DNA from: Datnioides undecimradiatus
Taxonomy: Eukaryota > Chordata > Actinopteri > Lobotiformes > Datnioididae
Direction: 5' to 3'
DNA: 64,000 nucleotides
Assembly: GCA_008933995.1 (NCBI GenBank)
Contig: WARS01000033.1
Coordinates: forward strand, 250,501-314,500
The notes below the pieces were generated by a model. The model was not told the origin of the DNA. It saw nothing but the letters and a program-made list of their open reading frames with translations, and ran no database searches. A program made the translations under genes and the position numbers. The stretch's first letter is position 1. Every line of letters starts with the position of its first letter. Below, in pieces: positions 1-11,947 of the stretch.

Positions 1-48
1 TATCCATAGATGTCAAATAATACTGACATACTGGGAGAACTAGTAAAT

Positions 49-50
<2 letters not shown>

Positions 51-95
<45 letters not shown>
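51..95. repeat. (GT)n microsatellite
   Basis: An uninterrupted run of about 22 GT dinucleotides. It gives rise to a meaningless Cys-Val open frame and carries no gene. Confidence 0.97.
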
Positions 96-96
<1 letters not shown>

Positions 97-639
97 ATTC
101 ACAGTGGCTTTGTGTGAGCACAAACACCCTCAGCACAGTCTATGCACTTTGGCCAGTGCAGTTCTCAGAATAAGAGGCAGTTCAGGAAAACTTTGTCAGT
201 TTCTGGTTTCAAATTACTCTAACAACAAAGACAGTGTCATAACACCATCAAATATGGAGGAATAAAAATATTATTGTCCATCTTTGTTACTGTGAATCTT
301 GAAACTCATGTGTCTTTTCTTCAAACACCATGCTAATCTAAGCACAAACACATAGTTCAGCTATTTTTAGCTCTGGTCTGTAATGACAGCAGCGAGCTCT
401 GCTCAGTCAGCTGCATAGTGTTTAATGTGCATCACTGTTAATCTCTGTACAGATACCTGTGGCTCCACAGCTGAACATCTAATCTGTAGCTCCACTGACC
501 TGCCCCGTGTCCTCTGCTGCCATTTATTATCACTAATTTATTATCATTATTGTACTGCTAACAGTTGCCATAGTCAGATTCTGTTGTTCTACCATTCTGT
601 CAGTTTCATCTTTAGTACACCTGTATCTCTGTCTGTGAC

Positions 640-900
640 ATGCTGTATTCTCTCTCTCTCTCTTTCCCCCCATCCGCTCAAGGCAGATGGCTGTCCACCT
701 AGAGCCAGGATCTGCCCAAGGTTTCTGCCTGTTAAAGGAAGTTTCTCCTCGCTGCTGTCTCCAAGTGCTTGCTCATGGTGGAACTGTTGGGTGTAACTAA
801 TAGTAAAGAGTGTGGTCCAGACCTGTTCTATATGTAAAATGCCTTGAGATTACTTTGGTTGTGAATTGGCGCTATATAAATAATTGAATCGAGTTGAATC
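640..900 (+). mobile_element. 3' tail of a fish non-LTR retrotransposon (LINE)
   Basis: A pyrimidine-rich stretch is followed by the block 'gcagatggctgtccacc', a 'cctgttaaaggaagttt' segment, 'aagtgcttgctcatggtgga' and a terminal 'ggcgctatataaataattga'. This order is the widespread 3' untranslated tail of CR1/L2-like LINEs in teleosts, which I recognise from memory; I did no database search. The end is a degenerate 'ttgaatcgagttgaatctg' repeat, typical of LINE 3' termini. The element is 5'-truncated and has no coding capacity. A reverse-oriented relative lies at 51.29-51.43 kb. Confidence 0.75.
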
Positions 901-1640
901 TGAATCAGTGCCTCTGTTTCATTTGATGGACAGCTGACAGCGAAGAGATCACGGTCATCATGTCTCACACGTACCTGTTGTTCAGAGGCTGTGGAGACTC
1001 AAACCTGAGACTCTGGTTGATAAAAATGTCACAGTGTTGTCTTGTGAATGCAGTATCAGTGCTGATACTTTATGTAATGACATGCTGATATAAGTTCGAT
1101 TTTCTATTTTTATAGTTCTGTTTTCTATTTGAAGCTGGAGATTTACATATTATCATAACATCTGAAAATTATGAGCAAAGTCATATCAGAAGCGTACATT
1201 TTTATATTATATCATATTGGCTGTCTAAAACAGGAGACTGCTAATGCTAATGCTTTACACTGTCATTTTACTTTTGTTATTTGTGCTGATGATATGATTT
1301 TACCATTGATCATTTCTGTGTTTTTCATTATCTTATTGTAATTGATGTATTTTTTTCTCTCCAGTCAACACTTTCTGTTTTTAAATGTGCTCTATAAATA
1401 ATGTGACTTGGTGTTGAATGTCTGAAAATGTTTGATCAGTTTTGTGAAACAGAGCGGCTAAACCATTGCGGCAAACTTAAAGGATGCAGATCGCAGAGGG
1501 GTATTAATATTCTAATCCATCCTCCTGCCAGAGAGTGAATAAGTATATTTCCAAGGCCCTTTTTACACCAAGAATATAACACACGCATTAGAGCTTGGAA
1601 ACTCCGAGACAGATTTGCCATAAAAGCATAAAATAAGATC
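901..1640. other. Intergenic stretch without recognisable gene
   Basis: AT-rich sequence with no supported coding frame. A short 'gctctataaataatgtgac' near 1390 resembles a decayed LINE terminus, but this is weak. Nothing else is visible. Confidence 0.4.
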
Positions 1641-1757
1641 AGATAAGAAATAATAAAGTTGACACCAGATAAAATAGGCCTTTATTAATCCACAGTTTAC
1701 CCAGCATAATGACAGAAATGAATGCATTAACAAATAAAAGTGAGAACAAACACCATA

Positions 1758-1790
1758 AAACATATATATATATACACACACACACATAAA
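1758..1790. repeat. Compound (TA)n/(CA)n microsatellite
   Basis: A short TA run passes directly into a CA run. It lies beside the 3' end of the minus-strand LINE. Confidence 0.85.
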
Positions 1791-1869
1791 AAATATACAT
1801 AAAAACAAAATAGGTAAAAGTAGAACTATACAAGAGAATCAAATAAGAAGATCAGAGGAAAATTAAAAA

Positions 1870-3450
1870 CAGTAATAATAAAAGAATTGGTCATGTGCCT
1901 GTGCAAAAACATATGTTTTAAGACCACTTTTGAAGGAGGATACTGTTGTGGCAGATCTCAGTTCGAGTGGTAGGTTATTCCAGATAGTAGGACCATAGAA
2001 ACTAAAAGCACCGTGAGCTGATTTGGTACGGATTCAAGGCACATGAAGAAGCCTTTTATTTGATGATCTCAGAGTTCTGTCAGTTCTATGTCGGCAACAT
2101 AGGAAGGGGCTAAACCTAACATTCATAGACTTAAAAACAATGAGAAGTACTTATAATCAATTCTTTGCAGCAAGGTTAAATTAGCAGTAATATGTTCATA
2201 CTTCTTACTTTTTGTTAAAACACTATCTGCGGCATTCTGAAAAAGTGCTCCGCAATAATCAAGTCGGCTAGAGATAAAAGCATGAACCAGCTTTTCAGAG
2301 TCTGAAAATGATAAAAAGGATCTTATTTTTGATAAATGTTTGAAGTGGTAAAAGGCTGTCCTGGTGATATCAGCTATCTGTCTCTGTAAGTTAAGATCTG
2401 CCTCTAAAGTAACACCAAGGTTTTTGGCATGTTTGCAGGGTTTGACAGACGGGAGTTAAAAACGGGAGGACACGGTGCCGCAGAGATTTGGGAGCTACTA
2501 AAAGAATCTGTTTTGTCCTCATTCAATTGTAAAAAGTCTGTTGCCATCCAATTTTTAATTTCAGATATGCACTGAATGAAGTCATGAAGTGGACTAATGT
2601 ATAGTAATGTATAGTTGGCTATCGTCTGCATAAGAGTGATATGAAATATTATACTGCTGTATGATGGACCCAAGTGGTAACATGTATAAACTAAAAAGCA
2701 AGGGACCAAGAACTTACCCCTGTGGAGTTCCATATTTAATGTCAACATTGTCTGATTTATAGTGGCCAATAGAAACCAAGAAAGATCTACCACTTAAATA
2801 TGATGAGAACCAGTCAAGACCTGTACCTCTGAGGCCCAGACATTCTTTGAGACGCTGAAGAAGAATTTTGTGGTCCACAGTGTCAAACGCTGCACTTAGA
2901 TCCCAAAGTACTAAGACAGAAACGTTATGGTTATCTGTGTTAATCTGAAAATCTACCACAACTCTGAGCAGGGCCGCTTCTGTGCTATGATGAGCCCTGA
3001 AACCTGACTGGTAGGCATCAAACAGATTATTATGAGACAGATATGAGTGGAGTTGTGTGTGAACAACTTTTCCAGGTTTTCCCCCAGAAATGGGTGGTTT
3101 GAAATCTACATGTTTGAGACATATAGGGAAGATTCCAGAACGGAGGGAGGTGTTTACAATCTCACATACATCATCAGCCATACAGTAAAAAACATTTTTT
3201 AAAAACGTAGTGGGCATTAGATCAAGGGAGCAAGTTGCAAGCTAAGCTGCTGCACAATCTAGTTGTAGTTCAGTACAACAAGGGAGAACAAGGGAGAAAT
3301 TGGAGAGCGTGCGGGAACCAAGAGGTTGAGTGGAGGAGGAATGGTCACACTCACCAGGGAGAGAAGCCGCAATGTTATTCCTGATATTTGAGACTTTAGA
3401 AATAAAGTACAATGCAAATTCATTACATTTATTATGACTACAGAGTTCTG
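1870..3450 (-). mobile_element. Degenerate non-LTR retrotransposon with reverse transcriptase remnant
   Basis: Read on the minus strand, 3217 to 2714 encodes a reverse transcriptase core. It contains 'DAYQSGFRAHHSTEAALLRV', then the palm motif 'DLSAAFDTVDHKILLQRLKE', then 'LDWFSSYLSGRS' and 'YGTPQG'. The next frame, near 2700-2540, continues with the LGP..FSLY region, a YADD-like active-site area and 'FIQCISEIKNWMATDFLQLN'. These are LINE reverse transcriptase motifs of the CR1/L2/Rex1-like group. Frame changes and stops show it is dead. Sequence 2400-1870 matches the usual 3' part after ORF2. Upstream, 3430-3220 still carries the FFxxKIxxIR-like linker region (read as 'SKVSNIRNNIAASLPGE'). 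The exact family needs a Repbase/Dfam search. Confidence 0.88.
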
Positions 3451-3719
3451 TAGGAATTTGTATTAATTAGTTTATCAACAGTATTAAAGAGATATTTAGA
3501 ATTATTGGAATATTTAGCAATAATAAAGGTAATAATAATAAGGTAAAGTGACAAATGAAGTGATAAAAGACTCAAGCTCAGTTTTTTTTCTAGCTGTATA
3601 AATGTAAAGCACGTACAAATGAGCACCACTACAGTGCTAGGCGTCGTCACCAGCTTGTTGAGAGAGTTCTGGCCTCCCCAGCCCTGATGCCACCACCACA
3701 GCAAAGAACAGTGCACTGG

Positions 3720-4180
3720 CTACTACAGGAGAGCTGCAGGAGCCTGTGGCACACATTGACTGATCTGAGTCTCCTTACGGAAGAGGAGTCTGCTCTGGCT
3801 GCCACTGTTATGGAACTGCTCCAGGATATTGTTGATTAAAACCAAGGTACCTGGACGATAACAGGGACAGGCAACCACCAAGCTCCTCATCTGCTGAACC
3901 AGCTCCCTGTCTGGGTTTGCAGGGCTGACACCCTCCTAAAGTTTAAGAGTGACCTTAAAACCTCCCTGTTTGATAAAGCTTATAGGTAGGGGTTGGGTCA
4001 GGTGAGCTTATTTTGGTTGCTATAGGTCTAGACTTCCCATGATGCACTGAGCTGCTGTCTCCTCTTCTCCCTCTGCATCTGTACTCCTCCTAATCCAATT
4101 AATGTATGTTACTAACCCAACATCTCACTGACAGTTTGTGCTTTTGACCTGTGTTGATTTATTACATTGATATCCAACCT
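3720..4180 (+). mobile_element. LINE ORF2 C-terminal and 3' fragment
   Basis: The + strand reads 'RADTLLKFKSDLKTSLFDKA' followed by a tyrosine, an arginine and a stop near 3990. This is the typical C-terminus of a fish LINE ORF2 (short Lys-rich end after the reverse transcriptase). The following 'ttcccatgatgcactgagct' and 'taatccaattaatgtatgtt' segments match the 3' region of the same kind of element. It runs opposite to the 1870-3450 copy, so it is an independent insertion. It is truncated at both ends. Confidence 0.65.
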
Positions 4181-4539
4181 TATGTGGAACTACTATTGTG
4201 CTTTGACATGCATTGCCTGTGATCATTTTGAATAACAATATTTATTATAAACAGGTAAATGAAGGTCTAATTATTTAAAATAAATTGTCTGAATGATTAA
4301 TGCAGCCTAAACAATCGGACACCTCCGCCTACACGCCTCTGTCACAGACATTCAGTCATTTATTCCATCACACCAGGAAGAGCTTGAAAGACTGGGGAGA
4401 AATAATTCCCTCAGGCTCCCAGATCAACTCTGCATCCACATGAGGAAGTAGTAATCTCAAATTCACAGCGTGTTCTCGTCCTTGCTTGTCAGAGAGATGT
4501 TTTTGTCACTTCCTCCTATGAGTAATAAGAGCTGCCTCA

Positions 4540-4584
4540 CACAGACCGGTCTGCTTGTCAGAGCGATTGCCTGACTTGGAGCAG

Positions 4585-4617
<33 letters not shown>

Positions 4618-4665
4618 GGAGACAGCAGGACAGGTTCATGCTCTGATCTACACCTCGCTGAATGT
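4540..4665 (+). other. zc3h12d: Possible non-coding first exon of zc3h12d (5' UTR)
   Basis: The coding exon at 5884 has a candidate acceptor at 5865-5868 (acag). The best upstream donor is 'ctgaatgt|gtaagt' at 4665/4666, a good consensus. The transcription start is not visible, so the left boundary is a guess. The stretch contains only a two-codon uORF (ATG CTC TGA at about 4638). RNA evidence is absent, so this is inference. Confidence 0.3.
4592..4617. repeat. (CA)n microsatellite
   Basis: Thirteen CA units just upstream of the proposed zc3h12d leader exon. Confidence 0.95.
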
Positions 4666-5883
4666 GTAAGTACAGAATAAAACAACTTGAGTCGTGACGC
4701 TGTAGCTCTGCCGTTTGTGTCAAATGTGCATTCTCAGACAGACGCTGCAGTTTTGCTGCATTCAGACTTGTCATGTTTCGCATTGCGAGAGACAAGTAGG
4801 TGTCAGGGTCAGGTTGCTTGCGCCAGGACAACGTCGCTAAGAGCAAAGGTTGTTGGAGTCTGGACGTGTGAGGCAAACAAGCAGAGATAATCACACTCTT
4901 TATTTTTCAGAGTGGGGGGGCCTTTTTGATGCACTGAATGTCAACTTTAGCAGCAGAGGATGTGGTTTGGTGCAGGTTGTAGCAAGCCTGTGCAAAGCCA
5001 GATCTTGCAGAGTCTGTCTCCTGTGTGTTACTTGAGATAAGATATTTATTTGTCATGGCTTTTGTGAAGCAACAAAACCCAGAAGTCATCGCATCTTTGG
5101 TGCTTTTCCTCATACTTGAAATGTTTAACTGACATCAAATGCAGTAGAGGCTAACTGAGCCACCTTGCATGGCAAGGATCAAAAAGACTACACAAAGAAA
5201 AATGCTTGAAAGTATGATGGTTTTGTTTTGACAGGGAGGGAGCTCAGTTCGTTATGCTGGCCTCGACACATGCCTTCTCAGTCGCTGCTGTAGTGGTTTT
5301 GTGTTTTTATTGTCTCAGGTGTGCCACGGCGTGAGAAGTTTTTTAAAGTTTAGAGTTTAATATAGCTCTGCTTTGTGGGAGAAAGCACAAAAGAAGTGGG
5401 TTGAGTCATTTGACAGAGTTTGCCCGCGTTTCAGTGTGATCTCTCTTTGGTCATGAAGTTTACGGGGTTTCCAGAGCAAGCAGTAAAACATGTCTGGAGC
5501 AGAGGCTCAGAATGTTGATACTTATGCTTTCATTCACATCAGTTCCATTCATGCGTGCTTTGGTAACTGACCTTATTAACACCGGAGGTAACATTAAACA
5601 AGGGATCAGTGGAGACCCTCACCTTCCTCTCTGAGAGTGTGTGACGGGGGCTTTCTTAACCAGCGTGATGTCAGACACTGTTTGTGCCTGCGTTGGTAGT
5701 CATGAGTTTGTGGTAACCAGAGCAGATTCTATCAGCGAACACCAGACCACAATCAATTTGTCTGAAAACCCCTGTGAGACCGCAGCCTTACTTCCTGTGT
5801 TTATAGTGACAGGGTTTGACTCTGCCCCCGTCATCTTTTGACACCTGTCAACTGCTCTGAAAACACAGGCCGTTGCCGTGGAG

Positions 5884-6278
5884 ATGCTGATGACCAAGAA
5901 TAAGGAGGCGAAGAGGATTCCCCAGTCAGTCAGTCCCGAGAAGACAGAGAGGGAGCACACATATTCTGAATCTGCGCCCACAATGGAGCACCAGCAGCAG
6001 CACGCCAAAGTGGAGCGCTTTCTCAAGCTGGGATACTCTCACAGCGACATCCTGAGGGTGCTGGAGAGCCTTCACCACGACGCCCAGACCAACGATATCC
6101 TGGAGGAGCTGATAAAGACTTGCCACACTCGCACCCACAGCAACAGTCTCCCAAACAGCCCCAAGCTGGTGCCTAGAGGCTGCAGCCCCAATCCCAGTCA
6201 ACCCAGACCTGGACCTGAACGAGAACCAGCCGCTGCCTTCAGACCAGTCGTTATAGATGGAAGCAACGTGGCCATGAG
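5884..6278 (+). CDS. zc3h12d: zc3h12d coding exon 1
   Basis: It encodes residues 1-131 plus two bases of codon 132, and ends 'gccatgag|gtgagt'. An in-frame TGA at 5839-5841 lies upstream. ATG at 5884 is the first in-frame ATG. ATG at 5983 (residue 34) has A at -3 and G at +4, and aligns with the start of human ZC3H12D ('MEH...'), so the shorter product is a real alternative. The exon carries the UBA-like region and the first catalytic aspartate in DGSN. Confidence 0.88.
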
Positions 6279-9200
6279 GTGAGTCAACTCAGTTCATCTT
6301 TCCTGAAGAGCATTTGCATCATATCTCAGCGTGTGCATGTTTATACTAAGCTGTAGACATGGAAGGAGTACTCATACGTTTTACATAAGTCAAAGTCCTC
6401 CACAAGATTGTGCTTCAGTAAAAGTGTCTGTCAGCAAAATGTAATTATAATGTTAAAATATAAAATATTATTACTTATGCTTTAACACATTAGTGGCATT
6501 TAAATTCAACACGGAGCTTATTTGTACTAGTTTACATGCTGTTGGTTAACTTTATGCATATTCATACATCACATTGCAGCTGCGCGTTGTTTTCTGCAAA
6601 GTAACGGGTTATTTGCGAAATATAGTGGATTAGAAGTATGAAGCATGTCAGTATTCTAGTTGGGCGCAACACTTGAGTGAATGTTCTTGAATTAGTTTCC
6701 GTTTGTTTATCAGAGTTTCTATTTGTGTCAAATCTTGTTTCACTTCACAGATCTGCTTGCACCATGCTTCCGCTTTAAAGCTGTGTGAGGTAAAAACAAG
6801 ATGTGCGCCTTTCTCCTTTTGTCCACTTAAGTCAAGATCACATGTTGATTGAGGGGCAAAGCCCCTGTTTCGCCGTTTCCTCACATCTGGTTCAGGGTGT
6901 TAACAGTGGCCGATACTCTTATCAAGCGTGACCTGCAACATGTGCAACGCTCGTTGAAGTGAAATTCCTGCATCATTTGATCTCATGATCTCACGGTTTC
7001 TACCTTTACCTGACCTACCACAACCATACAAGGAAGTTCTGAGTCAAAACTTACTCATAAAAATAACACAGCGTGCAGGTGGAGGGTATGATATGAATTC
7101 AAGATGGAAAACAAAAGAGAGATGTTTTCACAATACATATTCCTGTAAGGACATGAAGCCGAAAGAGGAAGAGGGTTGAAGTATTTACTGTCACACCTTT
7201 ATTCCTCGGTAAGCGGGTGTAACTGGAGTCTGGTTTTAGGCATGGAATCTCAGAAGCTGTCTGCCTCGTGTCAGGCTCTCTCTGTTTCCCTCTAAGTGTC
7301 CTAAGTGTCCCGTATCCCTAAGAAACTACACTATACTTTGTCACCTTACAAATCAGCTCAAGGCCTCTCCTTGACTCATTCGCTGCCACTACTGATCATG
7401 GATGGTCAACACCCTGAGTTTCTCATGCCAACAAGCTTATTAATTATGAAAATGGCATGACAGTCATTTAGTATTAACCTTATAGAAAGAGACAGGCTAA
7501 TACAGCATGGTCCAGATGGAAGCAGCAGAGGTCACGATATCCAGGTTTTCGTTTGCCACTGTGACTCAAGCTGTAAAAACACTTCCCATAATGCAGCTCA
7601 ATATTATCTTTTGTTAGACCCTCCCTGCTCGGTAAGCACCCACGTCTTTTCAAACTCGCCGCCCCCGGTACGTGAAATTACACAGACAGTCTCACACAAG
7701 TTGCTTTCTCAGGCTTTGATTGTGGAACAACAGAAAACAACTTGTTTCATGTGTACTGTATGACAGGTGAACAGACTGAGACCACTGGAGTTTAATTTCA
7801 GTTGAATAAGATCAGTGAAGATGAAACACTGCGTCTCACACGATGCGTCACCACCAGATAAATCTCTGTATTTCCACTTGTGCAGAGGTTTTTACATTTG
7901 ATGTCTGGTGTGACAGTCCCATGATGGCGTCCTGGTCGTGATGTGTTTTAAAGCTGGTGAGGTGCATGGCGGTTTACATTGAAAGGGCTCTGATAAACCC
8001 ACTGTGCTCCACCTATTCTCCACCAAACAGCAGACAGACACAGTTAGCAGCAAGCTGGTGAAACTGTTGCTATAGTAACCCAATTTTTGGGGGGGGGCTT
8101 TGTGGAAACCAAACCAACGCTAAAAGGAGAGTAAATATTAGACTTGCACTTGTCAGGTGACCAGACACATGACCTCAAATGACATATGCTGGGTGAGTAA
8201 ATAAGCAAAGACGTTAGCCGTAGCAGCTTTAGCAGATGATGATATGTCAGTGTTGTGTGTACAGCTTGTTGCATTGACCCAGAGTGGCAACAAAAGCACT
8301 TATGGCTCATTAGCCAGCATACGACACAGATGATACTACAGTAATTTGCAGTAAGTAGTTTTTTTGCATTGGAAGCAGAGTGCACTTCTAATAAAAGTCC
8401 AATACCTTTCTAATAGCAGTGCAGTAAGTTCCCCATGATGGCTTGTTTCCATTATGTCACCACTCCTCACGTGTCTCGCTGGTGGCTTCATTTGTCAATT
8501 TGGGCGTTAACTACCAGACCCGTTCAAGCAATGAAATATACAGCTAGCCTACAAATAGTCCCGCTACAAACGCGCTGACTGCACTGATTATATTTGAGAA
8601 AGGCGACAGGCGGTGAGTGGAAATGATAAGGGACATATCAGTAAACGTTATGACACGCCAATAAAGGTACAGGTCACGGATTCTAAATAAATCTATCACA
8701 TGCCAAGCCTTGTCTTTGGTACTTGTTGTATGCAAAGTGTCTAACCACTTCCTGCTGACGGACAGAAGGGGAACCCCCATGCATATGCGCAAGCACACAA
8801 ACACATGCACACACACACAGACACACCAACAGTTTTTACTTTCTCCTCCAGGCAAAACGATCCAGTTTGCTTCCTCAGTAACTGCTCCATACAGCCTGTA
8901 ATGCGAGTGTTAGCGCAGGTTTGGATTTCAGAGACCAGATGCTTCTCAGGTCAACTTGCAGGGAACTGATAGCAGGTCAGACTCACAGCCATCATAATGC
9001 AAGAATTTCAGGCTTCTAACAAGCGTTTGTTCGTGAATTCAAGAACAGGTTAATGAGTTTTATCAAGGAGCTTCAGGTTTAACATTAACAGCAACAATGA
9101 CACCAAAAATGCTGCCAAACATGATGTGTTACTTTCTGAAATGATCTCCAGTAAAAACGACATCCTTCATCTTCTATAATGTCCGGATTAATGATAGTCC

Positions 9201-11893
9201 CTCACTGAGACAGCGTGCACGAGAACTTTCTCATTCTGTCAAGCTGCTAACCTCTGCACTGTTGCAATTTAGTTTTGCAATTTTTGTTTTAGAGAACTCT
9301 GAGCCCATGCCTTGTGACACTGTCTACTTCCTGAAAAGGGAAGAAGAAATGTGTGCACTTGTGTGTGCGCGTGCACGGAAACACAAAAGAAGAAGTTGGT
9401 TTTTTTGTTGACTCTGGCTTCTGTGTCTTTGCAGCCATGGCAACAAGAAGGTGTTTTCGTGCCAGGGCCTCCAGCTGGCAGTGAACTGGTTCTGGGACAA
9501 AGGGATGCGGGACATCACCGTGTTCATTCCCCTGTGGAGAAAGGAGCAGCCGCGACCTGAGGCCCTCATCACAGGTGAGGTCACCTGTCTGGTCACTCTG
9601 ACTGGGCGTGAGGTCGGTTAAAGGACAGTGCCATGTGAGAATTCCCCTTTCCACTTTAATCATGACTCGTGTGCACATTGTGTCTCATGGCTGACCTCAC
9701 CCAACTGTGACATCATACTGTATTATGACATGGCTGCAGGTGGTGTGCAGACAATTTAATGTGGCAGCGACTGTGGATTGTGTGACTGCCAATCAGGACG
9801 AACCAGACTTTTAAGCGTCATTTACATCTTTTCATGATCTCTGTGTTGACAAAGTAGTCCACACAGACTCCATTCATTGCCAGGCAAGCTTCATTATTCA
9901 TTATTAATGCAACTTTAGGCGAGAGCACGGGGTGTCAATGCTTGCTTATCTCCCAAAGTGATGGTCATGATTCTGTAACCACTGTAATGAACAGCAGTAA
10001 TGAAATGCAATGTCACGTTGGAACCCGAGCAGGAGCTTTCCAGGAACCTCACCAACAATCTGAAGGTGCTCTGAGAGCAGCTCTCTGTCTCACTGCTTCA
10101 CCCAACACATTGCTGACGTCACTTTAAGTGTGTCCCTGAGTATTTGGGCCATTTGAGGGCAGTAAGACAAGCCTCTAAAGTCATTAAAGCAAATGTGGGA
10201 AAAAAAGCCCCCATTCACACATCCAGCAAATCCAATACTTAAAAAAACCCTAACCGGACTGATTAGAACTGAAAATTTACCAATATTCCATCTCAATATT
10301 AGAAAGCATCTGATTTTTCCGTAAGTTAAGGGAACTGGTCCACCCTCTCTTGCAAGCTTTTACTCAATCAAAAACACCTTGAAGCAGGTTCTACTTTCCA
10401 CTGAAAACACAGCATCTCTTAACAGGAAATGATGTGTTGTACGCTTACAGTAGCAAAACAAGCATTTGAAAAAAGTAAACTGCAGAAGGAGTGTCTTCCA
10501 TACAGCATGTTGAGACAGTGCTGCAAACACTGGAAACATCTCACCACCAGAACAGTCAAGGAAACAAGAACGAGCACTATCTGTATTACTGTTGTGCCAT
10601 GCCACTATGGCACGTAACTGATGGCTGCCGGTAAACTGCCTCCCTCCACCCCGGCTGTAATCTTCATCCTGTCTGGCAGCCTGATCCTGCCTGGAAGGCA
10701 GGTGTTGGTAGCTCGGATTTACAGGGAATTCCAATGGAGTCCATCCAACGAATGAAATAAGCATGAAACTGTCTTTGGAAACAATGAGGAAGTGTAACCA
10801 CCAAAACTGAAATCCAGCATATTCTTCATGTCGGGTCAAGTTGGCTAAAAATAGCGCCTTTCCTGTTCCTGAAAGCAATCATCAGCAGTTTACGACGACT
10901 CCTCGACGGTGCCAAGTGCAGTTCCACACATTTTTATAATCATGTCGTAAAGTCACTATCAAAACAAGGTGTCCAGGATGGACGCTCACATGGGCTGCAA
11001 TGTGCAGATCACCTGCCTCAGTACAAGTCTGTTTGTGAGCATGAAGAGAAAAACATTCATTTTTTAAATCAATAACCCCTAGAAATCATTCAACCAGCTG
11101 AGGAACACACTGCAATAATGCATCCTGATACTCTGGTAATAGAATAAGATCGAGTGCTGGAGTTAATACTCTCAGTGCACCCTGGGAATTTTGTTGGGGT
11201 TTTTCTATTAACTGATAACAGGCCTTCTGATAAATGTGTGTGTGTTTTTCATAGATCAACATATTCTCCATGAGCTGGAGAGAAGGAAGATCCTGGTGTA
11301 CACTCCGTCCCGCTGCGTGAACGGTAAGAGGGTGGTGTGCTACGATGACCGCTACATCGTCAAGCTGGCCTTCGACTCCGACGGCATCATCGTATCCAAC
11401 GACAACTACCGTGACCTGCAGATGGAGAATCCCCAGTGGAAGAAATTCATTGAGGAGCGGCTGCTGATGTACACCTTCGCTAATGACAAGTAGGTCACCA
11501 TACAGAAACAAGACACAGGGACGTGTGCAGAGGATGTAACTGTGATGTAACTGTAATGTAACTAATGCCAACTGATCCTCTAACTGTGCTCCTGCTGCAG
11601 GTTCATGCCTCCAGACGATCCTCTGGGCAGAAACGGTCCCACCATTGATGATTTTCTGCGCAAAAAGCCGTGGACCCCCGACAACAAGCTGCAGCACTGC
11701 CCTTACGGTTGGTTTACATTTCTGTTTCACCCAGCGACAGACAGAACTGCTCAGGTTACACTTCCTCGTACTGTCCTGGGGGATTAAAACAGCAACCACA
11801 CAATACACACACACACAGTACAATAAGAACCAGTTTAGGGAACATGAACTGTGTGATCAACATTTGGGTCACATGTAACACGACTGTTTGATC

Positions 11894-11947
<54 letters not shown>

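Noticed and set aside
10360-10878. 172-codon antisense frame in zc3h12d intron 2
   Set aside because: No recognisable domain, no splice context and ordinary intron composition; length alone is not enough.
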